DNA from: CAYLOC01 sp964385195
Lineage (GTDB): Bacteria; Actinomycetota; Actinomycetes; Propionibacteriales; Nocardioidaceae
Assembly (NCBI GenBank): GCA_964385195.1
Contig: CAYLOC010000150.1
Span: 1 to 8,262, forward strand
DNA length: 8,262 nt
Direction: 5' to 3'
A model generated the notes under the pieces. The model searched no databases and was not told where the DNA came from. It saw nothing but the letters and a program-made list of their open reading frames with translations. The position numbers and the translations under genes were made by a program. This document shows, one piece after another, positions 1 through 5,253 of this stretch; the first letter of the stretch is position 1; the number at the start of each line of letters is the position of its first letter.

Positions 1-2
1 GC

Positions 3-233
3 CCGACGAATGACCAGGGGTGCGAGATGGCAGAGATCGACCGCCGCCCGGTGGGCGTGCTTTCCCGCGACGCGGTGATCCGCGGCACCACAGGGCTTTG
101 GTCGCACCGTGCACCGCGACGAATCGAGGCCCGTCGTGATCTCGGTAGTGGCGTTGTGACTGGCCGGCTGGCCGGCCTCTCGTTACTGCTCGGGTTCCTC
201 GGTCGTCAGATCCACAGGCAGAGAGCGGGATAA
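3..233 (+). CDS. possible 3' end of a CBS-domain-like protein, or non-coding remnant (tentative)
   Basis: This frame is open from the window edge to a TAA at 231-233. An internal ATG at 27 lies 6 nt after AGGGG (16-20), so it could also be a 68-aa gene. The stretch IDRRPVGVLSRDAVIRG (about codons 12-28 of the open frame) resembles the last strand and helix of a CBS domain, where a pattern like 'D-x-G-x-x-V-G-V-L-S-R-x-D-V-L-R' is common. Codons up to about base 100 prefer G/C at the third position, as real genes here do. After that codon use becomes irregular and the peptide (arginine-rich, then a short leucine-rich stretch) resembles nothing I recognise. It could be the tail of an upstream gene, a decayed gene, or chance. 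It converges on the permease gene, with 35 bp between the two stop codons. Confidence 0.25.
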   Translation, partial: PTNDQGCEMAEIDRRPVGVLSRDAVIRGTTGLWSHRAPRRIEARRDLGSGVVTGRLAGLSLLLGFLGRQIHRQRAG

Positions 234-268
234 CCGGCCTCGGTACGGCTCGGAGAGCGGCCTGCGCC

Positions 269-1549
269 TCATCCAGGAGTCGAGACTGGCTGCCGGATGC
301 GCGCGAGCTTCCGACCCGCCAAGCCGATGCCGAACATCACCACACCCGCTACGACGTCGGCAACCGGCAACGTCACGACCAGGACGGCACAGCCCACGAC
401 ACCGGCGAAATTCAGGGCCTTCGGGAACCGCCGCCACCGGCCCTGCTGGGTTGACGCCGAGAGATTGGCGATCCCGTAGTAGACGAGAACCCCGAACGAG
501 GAGAACCCGATCACTTCTCGCAGATCCACCGTGAGCACCAGCACTGCCACCACAGCGGCGACGACCAGCTGCGCCCGATACGGAACGCGGTGCACCGGAT
601 GGACGGCGGACAGCCAGTTGGGCAGGTCATGGTTGCGTGCCATCGCCATGCTGGTCCGACCGACCCCTGCCATGAGAACCAGCAGGCTGCCCAGGCTGGC
701 CACACACGCGCCCACCCGTACCAGCGGATCCGCGAACGCGGCACCCACGGCGTTCACCGCCGTTGTCAGTGGCGCGGCCGACGTCGCAAGCGCCTCCGGT
801 CCGGCAGCCAGCAGTGCACTCGCCCCGACCAGCAGGTAAAGCACCGCCACGATGGCGAGCGCGGTGACGATGGCACGTGGGATGGTTCGTGAGGGATCAC
901 GCACCTCCTCCCCCAACGTGGCGATGCGTGCATACCCGGCAAAGGCGAAGAACAGCAGACCGGCTGCCTGAAGGACGCCGTAGACACCAGACCCACCAGC
1001 GCCCCATCCGGATGTGAGTCGTGTCGGATCCGCGTCGCCGCTGAACAGGCACAGCCCGACCACGAGCAGCAACGCAAGGAGTGACAACACCACCAGCACC
1101 CGGGTCAGCAGCGCGGTCTTGGTGATCCCGCGCTGGTTCGCCGCCGTGAGACCCACCACCGTCACGACGGCGACCACTCGTTGGAGCCAGCCGCTGCCGG
1201 GCACGGCGTACGCCGCGAACGTCAGGGCCATCGCCGCGCAGGACGCGGTCTTGCCGATGACGAAGCCCCAGCCTGCGGTGAAACCCCACCACGGACCCAG
1301 CTGCGCCCGGCCATAGTGATACGTGCCACCGGAGACGGGATGCTGGGCGGCAAGCTGGGCCGAGGAGGTGGCGTTGCAGTAGGCGATGGCGGCGGCGACG
1401 ACCAGGCCGACCAGCAGCCCGGCGCCCGCTGCATGTGCCGCGGGCGCCATCGCAGCGAAGACACCGGCGCCGATCATCGCGCCGAGACCGACGACCACCG
1501 CATCGCTTGTTCCCAGCCGGCGGAGCAGCGCCGGAGCCTCCTCGGTCAC
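269..1549 (-). CDS. APC-family amino acid/polyamine-type permease
   Basis: A 426-aa integral membrane transporter of the amino acid-polyamine-organocation (APC) superfamily, expected to import an amino acid or amine across the cytoplasmic membrane. Residues 23-31 (GAMIGAGVF) are the conserved glycine-rich, unwound first membrane helix that holds substrate in the LeuT fold. Residues 200-227 show the second family signature, FFAFAGYARIA followed by EEVRDPSRTIPRAI. Hydrophobic segments through the chain fit about 12 membrane helices, and there is no large soluble domain. Length is at the short end for the family but both ends look complete. The start is GTG at 1549-1547, overlapping the TGA of the regulator gene by 4 nt (GTGA), with AAGGGAG at 1560-1566 as a ribosome site 10 nt upstream. 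It is therefore coupled to the TetR gene and probably shares its promoter. The substrate cannot be read from the sequence. Family assignment is secure. Confidence 0.9.
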   Translation of the reverse strand: MTEEAPALLRRLGTSDAVVVGLGAMIGAGVFAAMAPAAHAAGAGLLVGLVVAAAIAYCNATSSAQLAAQHPVSGGTYHYGRAQLGPWWGFTAGWGFVIGKTASCAAMALTFAAYAVPGSGWLQRVVAVVTVVGLTAANQRGITKTALLTRVLVVLSLLALLLVVGLCLFSGDADPTRLTSGWGAGGSGVYGVLQAAGLLFFAFAGYARIATLGEEVRDPSRTIPRAIVTALAIVAVLYLLVGASALLAAGPEALATSAAPLTTAVNAVGAAFADPLVRVGACVASLGSLLVLMAGVGRTSMAMARNHDLPNWLSAVHPVHRVPYRAQLVVAAVVAVLVLTVDLREVIGFSSFGVLVYYGIANLSASTQQGRWRRFPKALNFAGVVGCAVLVVTLPVADVVAGVVMFGIGLAGRKLARIRQPVSTPG

Positions 1550-2106
1550 GGTGCCACCACTCCCTTCATCACGAGGTCGGTCACCTGCCGTCGAGCGCGA
1601 CGGCGCGCCCAGTGGTGTCGTCCGCGCAGGTGGGTGTAGGTCCAGGTGACCGCGTTCATCAGCGTGTACGCCGCGTCGTCCACCCGTCCGTGGACGACCA
1701 GCGACCCGTCCTTCAGGCCGTCACGCAGGACCCGGTCGAACGGGTCAAGATAGATCGTGCCGGGTGACTGCTCCGGTTGGTGATGGAACACCGTGTCAGA
1801 GGCGAGGACCAGCGGCAGGTGCGCGTCGATGACGTCACACAGCGCGGTCACGGCCAGATCCAGGCGTTCGACGGCCCTCCCACCGGCAGTGAGCACCGGC
1901 CACATCGCCTCCCGGTAGTCCGCAGCCAGCCGTGCGAACAGCGCGTCCAGAAGCGACTCCCGCGTCACGCCCTGCCGCCACAGCGTGACGCGGGACCGTC
2001 CGGCGTGCTGGGCGACCCGCTCCAATGTGACCGCAGACCAGCCGCCGTCGGCGAGCACCGCCACGGTGGCGTCGTACAGCCCGTTGTCCGCTCGGTCCCC
2101 AGTCAC
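1546..2106 (-). CDS. TetR-family transcriptional regulator
   Basis: A 186-aa DNA-binding repressor-type protein. The N-terminal region (about residues 8-55) has the TetR pattern: helix LYDATVAVLADGGWSAVTLERVA, then the helix-turn-helix HAGRSRVTLWRQG, with LWRQG in place of the common LYRHF, then ESLLDALFARL. The C-terminal ligand and dimer part is poorly conserved, so no ligand can be inferred. I chose GTG at 2106 because the family domain begins a few residues later. A longer frame from 2193 would run through the intergenic palindrome and add 29 cysteine-rich residues not typical of the family. No ribosome site precedes this GTG, but TATGTT lies 6 nt upstream, which suggests a leaderless message. 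The gene overlaps the permease downstream (GTGA) and diverges from the small-ORF/HIT/LLM operon. The palindrome between them suggests it controls both sides, including itself. Confidence 0.88.
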   Translation of the reverse strand: MTGDRADNGLYDATVAVLADGGWSAVTLERVAQHAGRSRVTLWRQGVTRESLLDALFARLAADYREAMWPVLTAGGRAVERLDLAVTALCDVIDAHLPLVLASDTVFHHQPEQSPGTIYLDPFDRVLRDGLKDGSLVVHGRVDDAAYTLMNAVTWTYTHLRGRHHWARRRARRQVTDLVMKGVVAP

Positions 2107-2111
2107 AAGAT

Positions 2112-2132
2112 GAACATAGCATGCTCCAGTTC
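2112..2132. promoter_or_regulatory. possible second, imperfect operator overlapping the TetR promoter
   Basis: Contains GAAC, AT, the 8-bp palindrome AGCATGCT (2118-2125), CCA, then GTTC: a nearly symmetrical site off by one base. It also carries AACATAG (2113-2119), the same 7 bases found in the main palindrome at 2136-2142, 23 bp apart in the same orientation. It covers the proposed -10 of the regulator gene. It may be a weaker binding site for the same protein or chance symmetry. Confidence 0.3.
2113..2118 (-). promoter_or_regulatory. probable -10 element of the TetR-permease promoter (leaderless transcript)
   Basis: Read on the minus strand, this is TATGTT, preceded by TGC (an extended -10, TGCTATGTT) and followed by CATCTT and then the GTG start of the regulator. 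A -10 ending 6 nt before the start codon, with no Shine-Dalgarno sequence, is the usual layout of leaderless genes in actinobacteria. No good -35 is visible, which the extended -10 could offset. Inferred from sequence only. Confidence 0.4.
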
Positions 2133-2150
2133 TGCAACATAGGTGTTGCA
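2133..2150. promoter_or_regulatory. 18-bp palindrome, probable TetR operator
   Basis: A perfect inverted repeat with 7-bp arms, TGCAACA and TGTTGCA, around a 4-bp spacer TAGG. Its size and position, between divergent TetR and target genes, are typical of TetR-family operators. Its right arm overlaps the only reasonable -35 candidate (TTGCAT, 2146-2151) for the plus-strand operon. Its left arm lies just upstream of the regulator's own -10. Binding here could therefore repress both directions. The core AACATAG recurs at 2113-2119. Confidence 0.6.
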
Positions 2151-2174
2151 TCTGCGGAGATTTTCCCCGACACT
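2146..2174 (+). promoter_or_regulatory. candidate promoter for the small-ORF/HIT/LLM operon
   Basis: TTGCAT (2146-2151) as -35 and GACACT (2169-2174) as -10, with 17 bp between. The -35 matches TTGACA only in its first three bases, and the -10 keeps the important A at position 2 and T at position 6. A transcript from here would start near 2181 and have a leader of about 20 nt containing the ribosome site at 2192. The -35 overlaps the palindrome's right arm, as repression would require. Weak match. Confidence 0.25.
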
Positions 2175-2191
2175 GGACGTGACCGCACACC

Positions 2192-2197
2192 AAGGAG
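2192..2197 (+). promoter_or_regulatory. ribosome binding site that sets the start of the 84-aa gene
   Basis: AAGGAG lies 4 nt before the ATG at 2202. The same frame is open back to an ATG at 2121, but that start has no ribosome site and would make the operator and promoter part of the coding region, so the start at 2202 is preferred. Confidence 0.6.
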
Positions 2198-2201
2198 CCT
2201 C

Positions 2202-2456
2202 ATGACCGAACCTGCACCGCTGTCGCTGACGCTGACTCCGCAGGAGCGCGAGACCATCGACGCCCTGGCCGCCGGGATCGCCGTCCTCGCCGAGCAGCCC
2301 GTCTCAGCGGAGGCGGCCGTGGTCGCCGCGGCCGAGATGGGCGTGACCCGGCTGCTGGAGGACTTCGAGTTGCCGGATCCCGCTGTGGTCGAACGCTTGA
2401 CCCGCGCACGCGAAGGTGTGCGCATGCACTGGAACCGGGGAGATGCCCACCTATGA
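2202..2456 (+). CDS. small protein of unknown function, possibly ribbon-helix-helix-like
   Basis: An 84-aa protein, acidic overall, with no signal peptide or membrane segment. I do not recognise the family. The order of elements is a short strand-like stretch (LSLTLTPQE, residues 6-14), a helix (RETIDALAAGIAVLAEQ), then PVSAEAAVVAAAEMGVTRLLEDF, which loosely resembles the strand-helix-helix of CopG/Arc-type regulators with an 'S-x-x-A-x-x-A-A-x-x-G-x-x-x-L' helix. The resemblance is weak, and the usual basic DNA-contacting strand is absent: the strand here is uncharged. The C-terminal part (PDPAVVERLTRAREGVRMHW) is a predicted helix. It is first in the operon and overlaps the HIT gene by 4 nt (ATGA), so the two are probably made together and may interact. 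Codon use is normal for the window, which supports a real gene. Confidence 0.7.
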   Translation: MTEPAPLSLTLTPQERETIDALAAGIAVLAEQPVSAEAAVVAAAEMGVTRLLEDFELPDPAVVERLTRAREGVRMHWNRGDAHL

Positions 2457-2944
2457 CAACGCCGACCAAGACGCCACCAAGCACCGAGCCCTGCTGGTTC
2501 TGCCGTGCCGATCGCGGCGAGGACTCCCCGCCGGGCGGCTGGATCTATGAGGACGACCGCTGGCGGTGGTGGCACGTTCTCGCCGGTTGGGGCCCCGCCG
2601 GGACCACCGTCGTGGAGTCGCGTCGGCACTTCCTCGACTTCACCGACATGAACGACGCGGAGCACGCGACGCTGACCGAACTGCTCGGCCGGGTCTTCAC
2701 CACGGTCAAGCGGGTCGTCGGGGCGGACAGGGTCTACACCTGGGCCACGATGGATCGCCACCCCCACCTGCACATCTGGCTGGTGCCCTGGTGGGAGCAC
2801 TCCCCTGCCCGCGGCCCGCGTTACCTTCTCCAGGAGATGGAGGGCGCCGGCTGTACGTCGACCGAAGCCACGCAGACCGCGGCTCGGCTGCGTGCGGCGC
2901 TTGCCGAGGACACGATCGACAGCACGGAGCCAGGAGGTACGTGA
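2453..2944 (+). CDS. HIT-family nucleotide-binding protein (histidine triad)
   Basis: A 163-aa cytoplasmic protein of the histidine triad superfamily, whose members hydrolyse or transfer nucleoside monophosphate groups (for example AMP-lysine, AMP-amide or dinucleoside polyphosphate substrates). The catalytic triad is at residues 103-109, HPHLHIW (His103, His105, His107), matching H-x-H-x-H-x-x. The N-terminal CWFC (Cys14, Cys17) matches the zinc-type CxxC seen in many HIT proteins. ESRRHFLDFTDM (55-66) corresponds to the conserved 'P-x-x-H-x-x-x-x-x-D-L' strand and turn, including His59. The chain is tryptophan-rich (for example RWRWWH). The last 25 residues are low in pattern and probably flexible. 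It overlaps the 84-aa gene by 4 nt (ATGA) and the LLM gene by 1 nt (TGATG). The substrate is unknown; in this setting it may act on a nucleotide-linked intermediate or cofactor, which is inference only. Confidence 0.88.
   Translation: MTTPTKTPPSTEPCWFCRADRGEDSPPGGWIYEDDRWRWWHVLAGWGPAGTTVVESRRHFLDFTDMNDAEHATLTELLGRVFTTVKRVVGADRVYTWATMDRHPHLHIWLVPWWEHSPARGPRYLLQEMEGAGCTSTEATQTAARLRAALAEDTIDSTEPGGT
2932..2937 (+). promoter_or_regulatory. strong ribosome binding site that sets the LLM gene start
   Basis: AGGAGG lies inside the 3' end of the HIT gene, 6 nt before the ATG at 2944 and only 3 nt before an in-frame GTG at 2941. The spacing favours the ATG, giving the N-terminus MKCGLALPTG, which fits the family's first beta strand. 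Confidence 0.7.
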
Positions 2945-3774
2945 TGAAGTGTGGCCTCGCCCTGCCCACCGGTGGGGAGTGTGGGGATCCGCGGTTTCTC
3001 GTGGACCTGGCAGTGCTGGCCGAGGACTCCGGCTGGGACGGGGTGTTCGTCGAGGACTACGTCTGCTTCCAGGGCGACAGCGCGACTCCCAACTGCGACC
3101 CGTGGGTGGCCCTGGCGGGCATCGCGGTACGAACCCAGCGCGTCAAGCTCGGCACCATGGTGACCCCACTGTCCCGGCGGCGTCCGCAGAACGTCGCCCG
3201 GGAGACGGCCGGCATCGACCAGCTGTCCAACGGACGGATGGTGCTCGGCGTCGGCCTCGGCGACACCGGCGAGCACGTCGTGGGTGACACCAGCTTCACC
3301 AGCTTCGGTGAGGTGACCGACCCCCACACCCGCGCCGAGATGCTGGACGAGGCGCTGGACATCGTCGCCGGCCTGCTCACCGGGGAGCCCTTCGGATACA
3401 ACGGAACGCACTACCAGGTGCGCGAAGTGACGTTCCAGCCACCGCCGGTGCAACGCCCGCGGGTTCCGATCTGGGTCGGCGGCGGCTACCCGCATCCCGG
3501 CCCCACCCGCCGCGCAACGCGGTGGGACGGCTCGTGTCTGTACCACGCGCGCACCCACGACTTCCGCCCCGAGGACATACGAGCGCTCCGGAAGGCTGCC
3601 GGGGACCGGCCGTACGACGTGTGTATCGGTGGCCGCGAGCGGCGCGACGACGACGTGGACTACCTCCCAGAGATGGCCGCAGCCGGAGTGACGTGGTGGA
3701 CCGAGTACGTCCCGGCGGCGGACCGGGCGACGATGACGGAGGCAGTACGACGAGGGCCGCTGCGGGTGGCGTAG
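2944..3774 (+). CDS. LLM-class (luciferase-like) flavin/F420-dependent oxidoreductase
   Basis: A 276-aa TIM-barrel oxidoreductase of the bacterial luciferase-like family, which uses FMN or coenzyme F420. In order: strand 1 MKCGLALPTGG; AEDSGWDGVFVEDY (26-39), the conserved 'A-E-x-x-G-W/F-D' helix and strand; DPWVALAGIAVRTQRVKLGTMVTPLSRRRP (52-81); LSNGRMVLGVGLG (94-106), the family's best signature; GEPFGYNGTHY (147-157); and PRVPIWVGGG (172-181), the C-terminal cofactor-side strand. From memory, the 'DPWVALA...TPLxRRRP' plus 'GGGxPHxGPxRRAxRWDG' version is a common actinobacterial subgroup annotated as F420-dependent; FMN cannot be excluded. It has unusually many cysteines near the N-terminus (3, 13, 41, 51). 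It is last in the operon, 1 nt overlapping the HIT gene, and ends 4 bp before convergent pyk. The substrate is unknown. Confidence 0.9.
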   Translation: MKCGLALPTGGECGDPRFLVDLAVLAEDSGWDGVFVEDYVCFQGDSATPNCDPWVALAGIAVRTQRVKLGTMVTPLSRRRPQNVARETAGIDQLSNGRMVLGVGLGDTGEHVVGDTSFTSFGEVTDPHTRAEMLDEALDIVAGLLTGEPFGYNGTHYQVREVTFQPPPVQRPRVPIWVGGGYPHPGPTRRATRWDGSCLYHARTHDFRPEDIRALRKAAGDRPYDVCIGGRERRDDDVDYLPEMAAAGVTWWTEYVPAADRATMTEAVRRGPLRVA

Positions 3775-3778
3775 CCGG

Positions 3779-5224
3779 TTACCTGCGCCGGTAGGCGGGT
3801 GCGACCTCGTTGATGGCGTCGCCGATCCGGTGGATCCGCAACGCGTTCGTCGAGCCCGGGATGCCCGGCGGGCTGCCGGCGACGATCACGACCTGCTCCC
3901 CCTGTTTGCACCGGCGCACCGCGAGCAGCGCCTGGTCGACCTGCATCACCATCTCGTCGGTGTGCTCCACCGGGTCGACCAGGAACGTCTCGACGCCCCA
4001 CACCAGCGCCAGCTGCGAACGGACGGCGGGGTCCGGGGTGAACACCAGCAGCGGCACCTTGGACCGGTACCGGGCGAGCCGCCGGGCGGTGTCCCCGGAC
4101 TGGCTGAACGCCACGAGGTACCGGGCCCCCACCCGCTCGGCCACCTCCGCGGCAGCCTTGGCGATGATGCCGCCCCGCGTCAGCGGCTTCCACTCCACGG
4201 CCGCCATCGACGCGAGGCCGTGGTCCTCGGTCGAGCAGATGATCCGCGCCATCGTCTCCACCACCTGCACCGGATACCGGCCGGTGCTGGTCTCCCCCGA
4301 CAGCATGACCGCGTCAGCGCCGTCGAGGACCGCGTTGGCCACGTCGGAGGCCTCGGCGCGGGTCGGTTGCTGGGCACTGATCATCGACTCCAACATCTGG
4401 GTGGCGACGATCACGGTCTTCGCGTTGCGACGCGCGACGTCGATCACCCGTTTCTGCAGGAACGGCACGTCCTCCAGCGGCATCTCCACTCCCAGGTCGC
4501 CCCGGGCCACCATCACCCCGTCGAACGCGTCGATGATGTCCTCGATCGCGTCGATCGCCTGCGGCTTCTCGATCTTGGCGATGACCGGGATCCACTCGCC
4601 CTCCTCGTCCATCACCTTGCGTACGGCGTCGACGTCGCTGGCCCGGCGTACGAACGACAGCGCGACCATGTCCACCCGCAGGTGCAGGGCCCAGCGCAGA
4701 TCCTCGATGTCCTTCTCGGTCAGCGCCGGGACGCTGACCGAGACACCAGGAAGGTTGATCCCCTTGTGGTCGCTGAGCCTGCCTCCCACGTCTACGCGCG
4801 TGACCACGTCACGGTTGTCGACCTCCACGACGGTCGCGCGCACCTTGCCGTCGTCGATGAGGATCCGGTCCCCCGGCTTGACATCGCCAGGGAGACCGTC
4901 GTACGTCGTGCCGCACACCGAGCGGTCCCCGCTGACGTCGCGAGTGGTGATCGTGAACCGTTCACCCTTGCGGACCCGGACGCTGCCCTCCGCGAACGTG
5001 CCCAGGCGGATCTTCGGTCCCTGGAGATCCGCGAGGATGCCGACCGCCTTACCGACGGCGTCCGAGGCTTCGCGGACATGGGTGTAGACCGACTCATGGT
5101 CGCTCCGGGTGCCGTGGCTGAGGTTCAGCCGCGCCACGTCCATCCCGGCACCGACGAGGTCGTCGATGCGCTCCTTGGACTCGGTGGACGGACCCAGCGT
5201 GCACACGATCTTGGCTCTTCGCAC
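3779..5224 (-). CDS. pyk: pyruvate kinase
   Basis: A 481-aa cytoplasmic glycolytic enzyme converting phosphoenolpyruvate and ADP to pyruvate and ATP. Visible features: RRAKIVCTLGPST (2-14) and ARLNLSHG (31-38, substrate and nucleotide contacts) in the barrel; the mobile B domain at about 71-167; IAKIEKPQAI (215-224) with the catalytic lysine; MVARGDLGVEMP (238-249), metal binding; QMLESMI (276-282); and MLSGETSTGRYP (307-318). The C-terminal regulatory domain (about 345-475) includes SQSGDTARRLARYR and IVAGSPPGIPGSTN, the effector-loop region. Length is normal. I chose GTG at 5224 because actinobacterial homologues start at (M/V)RRxKIVCTLGP. A second in-frame GTG at 5233 would add only three residues, while the longer open frame to 5365 runs into gltD and is not used. 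The gene follows gltD by 29 bp. A GC-rich inverted repeat (5227-5246) overlaps its ribosome site. Assignment is secure; the isozyme is not resolvable. Confidence 0.97.
   Translation of the reverse strand: MRRAKIVCTLGPSTESKERIDDLVGAGMDVARLNLSHGTRSDHESVYTHVREASDAVGKAVGILADLQGPKIRLGTFAEGSVRVRKGERFTITTRDVSGDRSVCGTTYDGLPGDVKPGDRILIDDGKVRATVVEVDNRDVVTRVDVGGRLSDHKGINLPGVSVSVPALTEKDIEDLRWALHLRVDMVALSFVRRASDVDAVRKVMDEEGEWIPVIAKIEKPQAIDAIEDIIDAFDGVMVARGDLGVEMPLEDVPFLQKRVIDVARRNAKTVIVATQMLESMISAQQPTRAEASDVANAVLDGADAVMLSGETSTGRYPVQVVETMARIICSTEDHGLASMAAVEWKPLTRGGIIAKAAAEVAERVGARYLVAFSQSGDTARRLARYRSKVPLLVFTPDPAVRSQLALVWGVETFLVDPVEHTDEMVMQVDQALLAVRRCKQGEQVVIVAGSPPGIPGSTNALRIHRIGDAINEVAPAYRRR
3781..3800 (+). 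terminator. stem-loop between convergent LLM and pyk genes, possible U-less terminator
   Basis: Read on the plus strand: ACC, bulge TG, CGCC, loop GGTA, GGCG, GGT, a 7-bp stem with a 2-nt bulge starting 7 nt after the LLM stop codon. It lies inside the last codons of pyk and has no T-run after it, so it is not a classical intrinsic terminator. High-GC actinobacteria often use hairpins without U-tracts or Rho. It is the only structure that could end the plus-strand operon within the window. Confidence 0.25.
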
Positions 5225-5226
5225 CT

Positions 5227-5246
5227 GCCCCACCCTACCGAGGGGC
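5227..5246 (-). promoter_or_regulatory. GC-rich inverted repeat covering the pyk translation start region
   Basis: Arms GCCCC (5227-5231) and GGGGC (5242-5246) with a 10-nt loop. An alternative smaller stem uses CCCT (5233-5236) and AGGG (5241-5244) with a 4-nt loop. The two overlap the weak ribosome site of pyk and fill most of the 29-bp gltD-pyk gap. It may limit pyk translation or transcription readthrough from gltD, or be chance in GC-rich DNA. Confidence 0.25.
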
Positions 5247-5253
5247 GACGGGC

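Noticed and set aside
221..260. 8-bp direct repeat GAGAGCGG at 221-228 and 253-260
   Set aside because: Too short to mean anything in GC-rich DNA, and no element boundary, terminal inverted repeat or integrase is nearby.
234..268. Terminator after the permease gene
   Set aside because: I looked for a hairpin in the 35 bp after the stop on both strands and found only short self-complementary GGCC pieces, with no stable stem and no T-run.
2107..2193. N-terminal extension of the TetR protein to 215 aa from 2193
   Set aside because: It would translate the operator region and add a cysteine-rich peptide unlike the family; the GTG at 2106 fits the usual domain start.
1835..2800. 321-codon minus-strand open frame spanning the TetR start, the operator and the HIT gene
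   Set aside because: It crosses a regulatory palindrome and runs against three well-supported genes; its protein is arginine/alanine-rich with no domain.
2566..2943. Upstream extension of the LLM gene to a 402-aa protein
   Set aside because: The extra 126 residues are an out-of-frame reading of the HIT gene; the strong AGGAGG and the family N-terminus fix the start at 2944.
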